From Chitinophaga pinensis (lineage in GTDB: Bacteria > Bacteroidota > Bacteroidia > Chitinophagales > Chitinophagaceae): DNA of 64,000 bases. Below are positions 9,163-18,150 of the stretch, piece after piece (within the stretch, counting starts at the first letter, position 1; each line of letters starts with the position of its first letter). The notes under the pieces were generated by a model that was not told where the DNA came from, did not search any database, and worked only from the letters and a program-made list of their open reading frames with translations. The translations under genes and the position numbers were made by a program. Where the stretch lies: contig CAMCMP010000001.1 in NCBI GenBank assembly GCA_945876095.1, positions 124,001-188,000 on the forward strand. Reading direction: 5' to 3'.

Positions 9163-9195
9163 CAAAATTATTTATTCAATTAAAGTTGTATCAAA
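9163..9195 (-). promoter_or_regulatory. Textbook Bacteroidota promoter before the 75-aa gene
   Basis: Minus strand: TTTG (9195-9192), spacer of 21 bases, TAATTTTG (9170-9163). Both elements match the -33/-7 consensus fully. The predicted start site near 9158 gives a leader of about nine bases. Confidence 0.65.
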
Positions 9196-9225
9196 CTCAC
9201 TAATAAACTAAGTAATACTCTAGTA

Positions 9226-9588
9226 CTAATTAAGAAGTTTAAAACCAGCCCAAACAGCCAAAATTCCTAGTAAAAAACTAGTTGCTGTATAGAATGCAGC
9301 CATTGCGAACTTTCCGTTTTGTATGAGTTGTAAATTTTCAAGAGAAAAGGTAGAAAAAGTAGTGAAGCCACCGCATAGTCCAACGGTTAAAAATAACTTC
9401 CAATTGGAAGAAAAGGATTCATTTTTGAGACAGTAAGCCGAAACCAATCCTATTATAAAGCTACCCGCCACATTAATTAAGAAAGTGGAAAGAGGAAAAT
9501 TTTTGGCACCTATCCACCAGCCAATAAAAAATCTAAGAATACTGCCCATTGCACCCCCAAAACCAATCAGTAAAATATTTCGAATCAT
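9226..9588 (-). CDS. crcB: CrcB/Fluc fluoride channel
   Basis: Small dimeric membrane channel that exports fluoride. 120 residues, four hydrophobic helices. Family motifs are present: GFGGAMGSILRFFIGW near the N-terminus, the TFLINVAGSFIIG pore helix with the conserved Asn, and VGLCGGFTTFSTFSLE with the phenylalanine/threonine track. Only one copy is seen, so it should form a homodimer. It starts nine bases after the stop of the preceding lipoprotein gene and is probably cotranscribed with it. No fluoride riboswitch is visible upstream. Confidence 0.93.
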   Translation of the reverse strand: MIRNILLIGFGGAMGSILRFFIGWWIGAKNFPLSTFLINVAGSFIIGLVSAYCLKNESFSSNWKLFLTVGLCGGFTTFSTFSLENLQLIQNGKFAMAAFYTATSFLLGILAVWAGFKLLN

Positions 9589-9597
9589 GTCAAGATT

Positions 9598-10002
9598 TTA
9601 CAAGTTTCCTGAAAATGTATATTTTAAATCAACCATCCATTGTCCATTTATTCTAACCATTTTCAATTTATTAGTTTTATCTTTTTTAAATGAGTTGGAA
9701 TAATTGATTATACTAACGGAATCGCTAATAGGAGAGATTTCATTGATAATGATATCTGCATTTTTAAAGCTTTCTAATTCTGACTTACTTTTAGATTCAA
9801 ATTCCTTTTTGAATAATTCAAAAAATTGTTGATTGGTCTCTTCTTTTAAAACAAAAGTCTCGGCATCCTTAAAATTACTTTCCAGAATATCTTTTATAAA
9901 TACCCTTGCCACTTCAATGTCAGTGTTGGGTGATTTTTTTTCGGTGTTGCATGAACTTATTGCTATACAACAAATCAATGAAAGTAGTAATGTTAATTTC
10001 AT
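9598..10002 (-). CDS. Small lipoprotein, DUF4878-like
   Basis: 134 residues. A signal peptide with a clear lipobox (IAISSC, Cys about residue 18) marks it as a lipoprotein. The mature part resembles the NTF2-like fold of DUF4878-type proteins: helix with ARVFIKDILESNFKDAETFV, then strands ending in KMVRINGQWMVDLKY. Function unknown. It is followed after nine bases by crcB, in the same direction. The family assignment is by general pattern only. Confidence 0.75.
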   Translation of the reverse strand: MKLTLLLSLICCIAISSCNTEKKSPNTDIEVARVFIKDILESNFKDAETFVLKEETNQQFFELFKKEFESKSKSELESFKNADIIINEISPISDSVSIINYSNSFKKDKTNKLKMVRINGQWMVDLKYTFSGNL

Positions 10003-10100
10003 AGTTAAAGTTAAACTTATTTGTAGTACTTATAATAATATTTTAAGTACTATCATTTAATCAAAAATATTTTTTTTATAGTTATAGAGCAATCAAAATA

Positions 10101-10140
10101 AAAAAGAACCTAACCTTTACAGATAAGGTAGGTTCTTTTT
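10101..10140 (-). terminator. Terminator after phoH
   Basis: Long stem (10101-10117 with 10125-10140, one bulged base, core AGAACCTA/TAGGTTCT) flanked by A and T runs, 21 bases past the phoH stop. Symmetric, so it could act in both directions. Confidence 0.85.
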
Positions 10141-10161
10141 AAAGTTCAATGCGGTATCAAA

Positions 10162-11139
10162 CTATTTGCGATCATTATAAGAGTCATTTTCTTTATCCTT
10201 ATCATATGCTTTAATGATGGCTTTTACTAATTTATGCCTTACTACATCTTCTTCATCTAATTCTATATGAGCTATGCCTTCTACATTTTTTAAAATACGC
10301 AATGCTTTGTCTATTCCACTGCGCATATTTTTTGGAAGATCTATCTGGGTGGGATCGCCGGTTATGATCGCTTTTGCATTGGCGCCAATTCTAGTAAGAA
10401 ACATTTTTAATTGACCGTCATTGGTATTTTGGGCTTCATCTAAAATAATAAATGCATTATCCAAAGTTCGGCCTCTCATATAGGCTAGTGGTGCAATTTC
10501 AATGGTCCTGGTGGTCATAAAATAACCTAGCTTATCAGCAGGAATCATATCGTCCAATGCATCATAAAGTGGCCTTAAATAGGGGTCAATTTTTTCTTTC
10601 AAATCGCCTGGTAAAAAACCAAGATTTTCTCCTGCTTCAACTGCAGGTCGAGTTAAAATTATTTTTTTAACTGTTTTTGCTTTTAGTGCCCTTACTGCTA
10701 AGGCAACTGCTGTATAAGTTTTTCCAGTTCCAGCAGGTCCAATTGCAAAAACAATATCATTTTTATCCACTGCAGTAACCATTCTCTTTTGATTAGCCGT
10801 ACGCGCCCTTACAGTTTTTCCGTTTGGACCAAAAACCAGTACATCATTGGGATTTCGGTCAACAAAATTATCTACAGCTTGAGCATCATCACCTCCTAAA
10901 ATTTGATCGATATAATTTTCAGACATATGTCCATTGCGTTCTATGTATTGGATGATCAGGTTAATTTTTTCCTTAGCATCTACTACCTGTTCGGGCGCTC
11001 CAGTCAGTTTTATTTGTGTGCCTCGACTTAAAATTTTTAGAAGTGGAAATTTCTTTTTTAGAATATCAAGTTTGCCATTGTTAACACCAAAGAATTCAAT
11101 AGGGTTAACGGTTTCAAGATTAATGATTGTTTCTGTCAA
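10162..11139 (-). CDS. phoH: PhoH family ATPase
   Basis: Cytoplasmic ATPase of the PhoH/YbeZ type, linked in other bacteria to ribosome and RNA quality control with YbeY. 325 residues: a KH-like RNA-binding segment at the N-terminus (about 15-70), Walker A GPAGTGKT near residue 137, and Walker [10 protein letters not shown] near 234. The start is a TTG at 11139; the sequence from there (MTETIINLE) is the usual beginning of Bacteroidota members, and no ATG lies near. No ybeY gene is adjacent. A strong terminator follows. Confidence 0.92.
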   Translation of the reverse strand: MTETIINLETVNPIEFFGVNNGKLDILKKKFPLLKILSRGTQIKLTGAPEQVVDAKEKINLIIQYIERNGHMSENYIDQILGGDDAQAVDNFVDRNPNDVLVFGPNGKTVRARTANQKRMVTAVDKNDIVFAIGPAGTGKTYTAVALAVRALKAKTVKKIILTRPAVEAGENLGFLPGDLKEKIDPYLRPLYDALDDMIPADKLGYFMTTRTIEIAPLAYMRGRTLDNAFIILDEAQNTNDGQLKMFLTRIGANAKAIITGDPTQIDLPKNMRSGIDKALRILKNVEGIAHIELDEEDVVRHKLVKAIIKAYDKDKENDSYNDRK

Positions 11140-11292
11140 AATAAATTGGATTTAGGTAAGTTGAAGAATGATTGGTGTATCAAAGTGTCTATTTCAAATT
11201 TAACGAATTGCTTTTAAAATTCGTTAATAATATTTATACACAGTTTGTTAAAAAAAAATATAAATACAATTAATTAAGCAAGTAAAAGTCAT

Positions 11293-11325
11293 AAAAAAAT
11301 CCCGACTACTTGTGTAGGCGGGATT
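11293..11325 (-). terminator. Terminator after the OmpA-family gene
   Basis: Stem of about 12 pairs with one mismatch (AATCCCG..CTAC with GTAG..CGGGATT), loop of four, followed on the minus strand by seven T. It lies about 32 bases past the stop. Confidence 0.8.
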
Positions 11326-11356
11326 AATAAAATGTTAAGCTATTTAAGAATAAAAA

Positions 11357-12235
11357 TTATCTTTCTAATAATTTAAAAAATTGGTCAAGCTGAGGCAAAA
11401 TAACAATTCTCGTTCTGCGGTTTGACTCCCTTCCTTCTTTAGTTGTGTTATCTGCAACTGGTTTGTATTCTGATCTTCCTGCTGCAGTCATGTGAGTAGG
11501 ATCTAGGCCATATTTAGTTTGTAAAATACGAACTACAGTAGTAGCTCTTTTTACACTTAGATCCCAGTTATCAAGAAGTACTGGGTTTTTAAAGGCTAAA
11601 TTATCAGTATGACCCTCTACCATGAATTCAATAGTAGGTTGGTTTTTCAAAACAGTTGCTACTTTTCCAAGAACCTCTTTGGCTCTGTCTGTTACATCAT
11701 AGCTACCGCTTTTAAACAATAATTTATCTGAAATGTCAATATATACTACTCCTTTTTCAACTTTGATATTGATATCTTTGTCATCCATATTTCCGATAGC
11801 ACCTTTCAAATTAGTAACCAAAGCAAGATTTAATGAATCTTTTCTGTTAAGTGCTGATTGAAGACCTTGGATATAAGCATCTTTTGATCCGATATTTTCG
11901 AGGGATTTTTTTATACTTTCAGCTTGGGAACCAGAAATTACTGATAAGTTTTCCAATTGCTTCAAGGCCTGGTTGTTATTGTCTTTAAGAAAACCATTGT
12001 TTTCTTTAAGATAACCAATTTGCTTTTTAAGACTTTCTAACTCAGCTTCAAGAACTGCTCTTCTTCTGAGATTTTCGATGTTCGTATTATCACAGCTTTT
12101 TAAAGCTTCTTGTAAAGCTAAATGTTCTGTTTGCAATTGAACGTAACGAAATTGCTCTGCTTTTAATATTTTCTTACTTACACAAGATGAAAATAAAAGA
12201 GTACAGGAAATTCCAAATAGAATAATTTTTTTCAT
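11357..12235 (-). CDS. OmpA-family peptidoglycan-binding lipoprotein
   Basis: 292 residues. Lipoprotein signal with LLFSSC, so it is anchored in the outer membrane facing the periplasm. Residues 25-140 form a long helical, coiled-coil-like region rich in Leu, Glu, Lys and Asn. The C-terminal OmpA-like domain (about 155-285) has the peptidoglycan-binding signature: VEGHTDN, then LSVKRATTVVRIL and GRSEYKPVADN, with ESNRRTRIVI at the end. It probably tethers the outer membrane to the cell wall. It stands alone with its own terminator. Confidence 0.9.
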   Translation of the reverse strand: MKKIILFGISCTLLFSSCVSKKILKAEQFRYVQLQTEHLALQEALKSCDNTNIENLRRRAVLEAELESLKKQIGYLKENNGFLKDNNNQALKQLENLSVISGSQAESIKKSLENIGSKDAYIQGLQSALNRKDSLNLALVTNLKGAIGNMDDKDINIKVEKGVVYIDISDKLLFKSGSYDVTDRAKEVLGKVATVLKNQPTIEFMVEGHTDNLAFKNPVLLDNWDLSVKRATTVVRILQTKYGLDPTHMTAAGRSEYKPVADNTTKEGRESNRRTRIVILPQLDQFFKLLER

Positions 12236-12361
12236 TTTAATTAGATTTAATTTGCTAATAGCGAAGTTATTCGAATACCATTAAAAAAACAAATGAATCA
12301 ATTTTAACTCTTTTTTGGATTCCGAAAGGCATTTTTAACTTCTATTTATTTTTTTTAGATT

Positions 12362-14761
12362 TTAGGTAAGTGCAATATCAATTACTTGTTGCATTGTTTT
12401 TACGTAGTGAAATTTAATTCCTTTAATAAAAAGAGGATTAATGTCAATAACATCTTTTTCGTTTTGCCAACACATGATAATTTCTTTTAGACCGGCCCTT
12501 TTAGCTGCCAAAACCTTCTCCTTAATACCACCTACTGGTAATACTTGGCCTCTTAGTGTTATCTCTCCAGTCATTGCTAAATAGGGTTTTATCTTTCTTC
12601 CCGTAAATGCACTTGCTAACGCAGTCATCATGGTGATTCCTGCACTTGGTCCATCTTTTGGCACAGCTCCCTCCGGTACATGAATATGAATATTTTTAGT
12701 ATTGAACATTTCTAGGTCAATATTCATCTTTTTTGCATTTACTTGAAGCCAGGTATAGGCAGTAGATGCACTCTCCTTCATTACATTTCCAAGGTTTCCA
12801 GTCATTTTTAAATCACCTTTACCCTCGCTCAAACTAATTTCGATAAATAAAATATCCCCCCCTACATAAGTCCAGGCAAGTCCAACGGCCACCCCTGCCA
12901 TATTAGCTATTTTGTACATTTCGTTGCTAAATCGGGGCTTTCCTAAAATCTTTTCAAAATCTATCTGAGTAAGAGTAGATTTTAATTTCCCTTTGGTTGC
13001 ATATTGTTTTGCAAGGTTTCTCATGATTGCTGCCAGCTGTCTATCTAAGTCTCTTACACCACTTTCTCTTGTATAGTCTTCTATGATTTTTTCTAGAATC
13101 TTATCACTCACTTTAATATTAACTTCTTTGAGACCATGAGCTTCCTTTTGTTTTGGCAAAAGATGTTGTCTGGCGATTTCAATTTTTTCTTCCACTGCGT
13201 AACCACTCAAATCAATGATTTCAAGTCGGTCCCTTAAAGCAGGTTGAATATTGTTGATATTATTGGCGGTTGCAATAAAGAGAACTTTACTTAAGTCATA
13301 TTCAAGCTCTAAGTAATTATCATAAAAAGTATTGTTTTGTTCCGGATCAAGTACTTCCAGTAGGGCAGAGGAGGGGTCGCCACGCTGGTCATTACCTACT
13401 TTATCAATTTCATCCAAAATCATTACCGGGTTACTACTTTTTATCTTCCTGATAGATTGAATAATTCTTCCAGGCATTGCCCCAATATAGGTTTTACGGT
13501 GTCCCCTAATTTCACTTTCATCATGTAATCCGCCAAGACTCACTCTTACATATTTCCGAGCAATTGCATGTGCAATGCTTTTGCCTAAACTGGTTTTACC
13601 AATTCCCGGAGGGCCAACAAAACAAAGGATAGGACTTTTCATATCTCCTTTTAGCTTCAAAACAGCAAGGTATTCTAGTATGCGTTCTTTAATTTTATGC
13701 ATACCATAATGATCATGGTCTAATATTTTTTTTGCTTTTTTAAGGTCGTAGGAGTCAGGAGTGTAATCTTCCCAGGGTAGATCTAGCATAAGATCTAGGT
13801 GATTGTAAACAACAGAATAATCTGGTGTACTCGGATGCATTCTTTCTAATTTTTCTGCTCCTTTATGGAACATTTCCATCGCTGGTTTAGGCCATTTTTT
13901 TCCTTCTGCTTTTTTAAGCATTTCTTTTACCTCTGCTACATTATCTCCACCCAATTCCTCTTTGATGGCCTTCATTTGCTGTTGCAAAAAATACTCTCTT
14001 TGTTGTTTGTCTAGCTCTGCACGGGTTTTGTTGGTCACCTTGTTTTTAAGTTCGGTGTACTGTAATTCCGTTTGCATTAAATTCATCAGTAATTCGGCTC
14101 TCTCCTTGATATTATTGATTACCAAAAGCCGTTGTTTATCCTTAATATCACTATTTAAATTGCTACTAACAAAATGAATAAGAAATACCGGATTTTCTAT
14201 GTTCTTAAGAATAATTGCTGCCTCACTAGGAAGGTTGGGTGAAATTTGTACAATTTGACCAGCTAAATCTTTGATACTTCCTACCATTGCATTGAAATCC
14301 TTATCATTATTCAACACTTCTTCTTCTAGCGTCTGAATCTTAGCTTTGAAATAAGGATGCTCGCAGGTAATTTCATCTATTTTAAAACGTTTCTTTCCTT
14401 GGATGATGATGGTAGTTCCACCATCTGGCATTTTTATAAGTTTAGCAATTTTTGCAACAGTGCCAATTTCTTCTAAATCAGAAATGGTAGGTTCTTCTAC
14501 GGTACTGTCTTTTTGTGCTATCACACCTATCAATTTGTCAGCCTTATAGGCATCATTTACTGCCTTAATACTCTTATCACGTCCTACAGTAATAGGTAAA
14601 ACCACTCCAGGAAATAGAACCGTATTGCGTAAGGGTAGTAATGGTAACTCGTTTGGAATGACCAGTGTATCTGAATCTTCGCTGTCATCTTCATTTAGAG
14701 GTATGATCGGCATAAATTCCATCTCTTCTTCTGGGCCCTGCAAATAAATGTTTTTATTCAT
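12362..14761 (-). CDS. lon: ATP-dependent Lon protease
   Basis: Homo-oligomeric AAA+ serine protease that degrades misfolded and regulatory proteins in the cytoplasm. 799 residues, normal length. Order: N-terminal LON substrate domain (about 38-235), helical linker, AAA+ module with Walker A GPPGIGKTS and Walker B VMILDEIDKV, and C-terminal protease domain. The catalytic Ser is in PKDGPSAGITM and the catalytic Lys in GGIKEKVLAAKRAGL. It is divergent from the nucleotidyltransferase gene at 14979. No heat-shock operator was recognised in the 217-base gap. Confidence 0.97.
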   Translation of the reverse strand: MNKNIYLQGPEEEMEFMPIIPLNEDDSEDSDTLVIPNELPLLPLRNTVLFPGVVLPITVGRDKSIKAVNDAYKADKLIGVIAQKDSTVEEPTISDLEEIGTVAKIAKLIKMPDGGTTIIIQGKKRFKIDEITCEHPYFKAKIQTLEEEVLNNDKDFNAMVGSIKDLAGQIVQISPNLPSEAAIILKNIENPVFLIHFVSSNLNSDIKDKQRLLVINNIKERAELLMNLMQTELQYTELKNKVTNKTRAELDKQQREYFLQQQMKAIKEELGGDNVAEVKEMLKKAEGKKWPKPAMEMFHKGAEKLERMHPSTPDYSVVYNHLDLMLDLPWEDYTPDSYDLKKAKKILDHDHYGMHKIKERILEYLAVLKLKGDMKSPILCFVGPPGIGKTSLGKSIAHAIARKYVRVSLGGLHDESEIRGHRKTYIGAMPGRIIQSIRKIKSSNPVMILDEIDKVGNDQRGDPSSALLEVLDPEQNNTFYDNYLELEYDLSKVLFIATANNINNIQPALRDRLEIIDLSGYAVEEKIEIARQHLLPKQKEAHGLKEVNIKVSDKILEKIIEDYTRESGVRDLDRQLAAIMRNLAKQYATKGKLKSTLTQIDFEKILGKPRFSNEMYKIANMAGVAVGLAWTYVGGDILFIEISLSEGKGDLKMTGNLGNVMKESASTAYTWLQVNAKKMNIDLEMFNTKNIHIHVPEGAVPKDGPSAGITMMTALASAFTGRKIKPYLAMTGEITLRGQVLPVGGIKEKVLAAKRAGLKEIIMCWQNEKDVIDINPLFIKGIKFHYVKTMQQVIDIALT

Positions 14762-14964
14762 ATTTTTTATAATATATAGTCAAAATGTCAAACTTCCAAT
14801 TTTAGAAAGTTTGTTTTCATTTGGCGGGTATATTGGCAACATTAGTGCCGAAAGGATAAGTAATTACATTTCGGAAAATCATGAAGCCCAAAACTAGTGT
14901 TTTTGTATGATTAATTATAGCCATCAAATAAATTAGCTCACTGTTAGATATGGATCATAGGGCT

Positions 14965-14972
14965 TATTTTTG
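14965..14972 (+). promoter_or_regulatory. Putative promoter -7 element before the nucleotidyltransferase gene
   Basis: TATTTTTG, a full match to TAnnTTTG, ends six bases before ATG 14979. The predicted transcript starts at or a few bases before the start codon, so the mRNA would be almost leaderless. Confidence 0.5.
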
Positions 14973-14978
14973 CAGCCT

Positions 14979-16385
14979 ATGTACATCCATTGTTCGGATC
15001 AAGAATTGGTCTTATTAAAAAAGATTGCCGAGGCTTCAGAAGTCTTGGATGTCCCTTGTTATTTAATTGGTGGTTTTGTTAGAGATAAAATAATAGGAAG
15101 GCCAACAAAGGACATTGATATAGTTTGTTTGGGTGATGGAATTGAACTAGCGAATGAAGTCTCAAAGCATTTTAATCCAAAGCCAGCAGTCAGTTTTTTT
15201 AAAAACTTTGGTACGGCACAAATAAAATTAGCAGATATTGATATTGAATTTGTTGGGGCAAGAAAGGAAAGCTACCATGTTGATAGCCGAAACCCAATGG
15301 TTATAGCAGGAACATTGGAGGATGATCAAAATCGACGTGATTTTACTATTAATGCACTTGCCATTAGTTTAAACAAGGCTAATTATGGCGAGTTGATTGA
15401 TCCTTTTAATGGAATCAATGACTTGGATAATAAAGTTTTACAAACACCTCTTGATCCCAATATCACCTTTAGTGACGATCCGCTTCGTATGATGAGGGCC
15501 ATCCGATTTGCCACTCAATTAAATTTTGTAATTGAAGAAAAAACATTGGCTGCAATACATCAAAATGCAGAACGTATAAAAATTGTAAGTGGAGAAAGAA
15601 TTGCGGATGAATTAAATAAAATTTTAAGCTCTAAAAAACCTTCTATAGGATTCGACCTTTTATATAAAAGCGGACTGCTAAAAATTATTTTCCCTCAAAT
15701 GGTTGATTTGGCAGGGGCTGAATACATTGATGGAAAGGGGCACAAAGATAATTTCTATCATACTTTGCAGGTAGTAGATAATATTTGCGAGCTTACGGAT
15801 GATCTTTGGTTGAGATGGGCTGCTGTTTTACATGATATTGCTAAACCAATAACTAAAAAATTTGAAGTTGGCCATGGTTGGACCTTTCATGGGCATGAGG
15901 TTTTGGGCGGTAGGATGGTGCCTAAGATTTTCAGTCAATTGAAATTACCTCAGAATGAAAAAATGAAGTTTGTTCGTAAATTAGTGGAACTGCATTTAAG
16001 GCCCATCAGTCTTACTAAAGACAATATTACCGACGCAGCTATTAGAAGATTGTTATTTGATGCGGGTGAAGATTTTGATGCGCTTATGATACTTTGTAGC
16101 GCTGATATTACCTCTAAAAACAAGCAAAAGGTAAAACGCTTTTTAGAAAATTTTGAAATGGTGAAAATAAGATGTGCCGAAGTGGAGGCGAATGATCAGT
16201 TAAGAAATTGGCAGCCACCAATTACTGGAGAAATGATTATGGAAAGATTTAACCTTCCACCAGGAAAAACTATTGGAGATTTAAAGAATGCAATTCGAGA
16301 GGCAATTTTGGATGGAATAATACCAAATAACTATGATGCAGCTCTTAGTTTTTTGCTTAAAAAAGCAGCTGAACTTGGATTGTAA
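14979..16385 (+). CDS. cca: CCA-adding-type tRNA nucleotidyltransferase with HD domain
   Basis: Class II nucleotidyltransferase that adds or repairs the 3' CCA of tRNAs (a poly(A) polymerase specificity cannot be excluded). About 468 residues from ATG 14979; a TTG three codons upstream is also open but overlaps the putative promoter. The head domain shows LIGGFVRDKIIGRPTKDIDI with the GG motif and catalytic DxD, followed by RRDFTINAL and the RNA-binding region DDPLRMMRAIRFA. An HD phosphohydrolase domain (WAAVLHDIAKP, near residue 285) follows, as in many longer bacterial enzymes. It is divergent from lon. Confidence 0.88.
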   Translation: MYIHCSDQELVLLKKIAEASEVLDVPCYLIGGFVRDKIIGRPTKDIDIVCLGDGIELANEVSKHFNPKPAVSFFKNFGTAQIKLADIDIEFVGARKESYHVDSRNPMVIAGTLEDDQNRRDFTINALAISLNKANYGELIDPFNGINDLDNKVLQTPLDPNITFSDDPLRMMRAIRFATQLNFVIEEKTLAAIHQNAERIKIVSGERIADELNKILSSKKPSIGFDLLYKSGLLKIIFPQMVDLAGAEYIDGKGHKDNFYHTLQVVDNICELTDDLWLRWAAVLHDIAKPITKKFEVGHGWTFHGHEVLGGRMVPKIFSQLKLPQNEKMKFVRKLVELHLRPISLTKDNITDAAIRRLLFDAGEDFDALMILCSADITSKNKQKVKRFLENFEMVKIRCAEVEANDQLRNWQPPITGEMIMERFNLPPGKTIGDLKNAIREAILDGIIPNNYDAALSFLLKKAAELGL

Positions 16386-16478
16386 TGAATTATTTATTTT
16401 TTTGGAAGTTGCTGAGTAATTATAATTTATTTCATCATTCGAACAATTTATTCAGTACAAATTATCATTTCTTATTAC

Positions 16479-16486
16479 TAAATTTG
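16479..16486 (+). promoter_or_regulatory. Putative promoter -7 element before the pRiA4b-like gene
   Basis: TAAATTTG, a full match to TAnnTTTG, ends four bases before ATG 16491. By analogy with the SRP RNA promoter in this window, the transcript would start at the ATG itself, giving a leaderless mRNA. Confidence 0.55.
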
Positions 16487-16490
16487 TAAC

Positions 16491-17066
16491 ATGGCTATTT
16501 TACGCTTTAGAGTTTATTGGGAAGAGGATGAGATTATTTATCGAGATGTGGTGATTAAGCATACCCAAAATTTTTCTGATTTGCACCATTGTATTTTAAA
16601 GGGTTATGAATTTGATAGTAAACACCAAGCTACTTTTTATCGTAGCAATGACAGTTGGTTAAGAGGAAGAGAAATTTCGCTTGAAAAATATGAAGACAAA
16701 GAATACAAGGTTGAACCCCTTTTAATGGCGGAGGTTACTTTAGGTTCTGAAATAAAGGACCCCAATCAAAAGTTCATTTATGTTTATGATTTTAATAAGG
16801 CATGGACTTTTATGGTGGAGCTGATTAATGTAGATAAAGAAGAGAATAAAAAGATATCCTATCCTGCTTGCATTCGATCTGAGGGCATCGCTCCCTCTCA
16901 ATATGGAACCAAGGGTTTGGTAGATAGTCGATTGGCTGAGGTGGAAGAAAAATATGATTTAAATTCAGCTGCAATGTTAGAGGGATTCAGTGAAGAAGAT
17001 GAGGATGGCAATGCTACTCAATCAGAGGAAGATTCATCAACAGAATTGACTTCAGATGAATATTAA
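16491..17066 (+). CDS. pRiA4b ORF-3-like protein
   Basis: 191 residues. The N-terminal 90 residues match the plasmid pRiA4b ORF-3-like fold (IS1096 passenger TnpR-like in some naming): ILRFRVYWEEDEIIYRDVVI, then FSDLHHCILKGYEFD and the YVYDFNKAWTFMVEL block. The C-terminal 40 residues are very acidic (EEDEDGN and further Glu/Asp/Ser) and probably disordered. Despite the family name there is no transposase or inverted repeat nearby, so here it is a chromosomal gene of unknown function. It lies between cca and miaA, both tRNA maturation genes. Confidence 0.78.
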   Translation: MAILRFRVYWEEDEIIYRDVVIKHTQNFSDLHHCILKGYEFDSKHQATFYRSNDSWLRGREISLEKYEDKEYKVEPLLMAEVTLGSEIKDPNQKFIYVYDFNKAWTFMVELINVDKEENKKISYPACIRSEGIAPSQYGTKGLVDSRLAEVEEKYDLNSAAMLEGFSEEDEDGNATQSEEDSSTELTSDEY

Positions 17067-17196
17067 TTTCAAATAATTGATTTTTAAATATTTTCTGAAG
17101 ATGATTCAACAAGAATCAGCGAATGCAATTAATTTCTCCCTTTTTTTTAACTATTAGTTTTCATTTAACCAATTATCAGTTAGTTAGGGGTGCGTT

Positions 17197-18090
17197 ATGA
17201 ATAAAACCTGTATTGTTATATCTGGCCCAACTGCAGTTGGCAAAACGCCTCTTGCTATTTCTGTAGCAAAATATTTTTCAACCCAAATCATCTCCTCGGA
17301 TAGCCGACAATGTTATAAAGAATTGTCAATTGGAGTGGCGAAACCTTCTCAAGAAGAATTAACATCCGTTCCTCATTATTTTGTTAATTCACATACCATT
17401 CATGAAAGTGTAAATGCAGGAATATTTGAAAAATATGCTTTAGAAAAAGTACAAGAAATATTTTTAAAAAGTGATGTGGCTGTAATAGTGGGTGGGACTG
17501 GATTGTATACAAAAACTTTTTGTGAAGGTATTGATCAGCTGCCAATTGTTTCATCAAGCATCAGAGAAGATATCATTAGTAATTATGAAAAAGGGGGATT
17601 AGAATGGTTACAGATAGAAGTTAAAAAAAATGATCCTCTTTATTTTTCGAAAGGAGAGATCCATAATCCCCATCGGTTAATTCGTGCGTTAGAAGTAGTC
17701 ATGTCATCAGGGAAATCTATTGTTGAGTTTCAAACTAAAAAAAGTCATACTAGAGATTTTAAAATCATACAAATTGGGTTGGAATTACCTAGAGAAGAAC
17801 TTTATCAACGAATTAATGGTAGAGTGGATCAAATGATTCTAGAAGGATTGGAAGAGGAGGTAAAAAATTTAATTGCCTATCAAGAGTTGAATGCATTACA
17901 GACAGTAGGTTATAGAGAATTATTTGATTATTTTTCTGAAAAAATTTCTCTTCAAAAAGCTATAGAGTCTATTAAAATTAATACAAGACATTATGCCAAG
18001 CGACAGATGACTTGGTTTAAAAAGGATGGGAGTATTAAATGGACATCCCCAGATTTTGACAAAGTATTACATCTGATTTCAGAAAACTAA
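17197..18090 (+). CDS. miaA: tRNA dimethylallyltransferase
   Basis: Transfers the dimethylallyl group from DMAPP to N6 of A37 in tRNAs reading UNN codons, giving the substrate for MiaB. 297 residues, typical length. Walker A-like P-loop GPTAVGKTPLA at the N-terminus, the SSDSRQCYKEL and DMAPP-site VGGTGLYTKTF motifs, and the C-terminal TRHYAKRQMTWFKKD, which contacts tRNA. A purine-rich GGGG-containing stretch lies about seven bases before the ATG and may help initiation. The 3' partner, the FadL-type gene, is convergent with 60 bases between. Confidence 0.95.
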   Translation: MNKTCIVISGPTAVGKTPLAISVAKYFSTQIISSDSRQCYKELSIGVAKPSQEELTSVPHYFVNSHTIHESVNAGIFEKYALEKVQEIFLKSDVAVIVGGTGLYTKTFCEGIDQLPIVSSSIREDIISNYEKGGLEWLQIEVKKNDPLYFSKGEIHNPHRLIRALEVVMSSGKSIVEFQTKKSHTRDFKIIQIGLELPREELYQRINGRVDQMILEGLEEEVKNLIAYQELNALQTVGYRELFDYFSEKISLQKAIESIKINTRHYAKRQMTWFKKDGSIKWTSPDFDKVLHLISEN

Positions 18091-18150
18091 AAATGGTTTT
18101 AATTTTCAGAAATCAGTATTTAAAAATCGATTGGTTACAAAAAGTAGCTA

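Noticed and set aside
9589..10100. Fluoride riboswitch upstream of crcB
   Set aside because: crcB directly follows a lipoprotein gene with nine bases between, and no crcB-motif pseudoknot could be recognised before the lipoprotein gene either.
16491..17066. Transposon passenger gene, because of the IS1096/pRiA4b family name
   Set aside because: No transposase, terminal inverted repeats or target duplication is visible around it; the gene sits between normal housekeeping genes.
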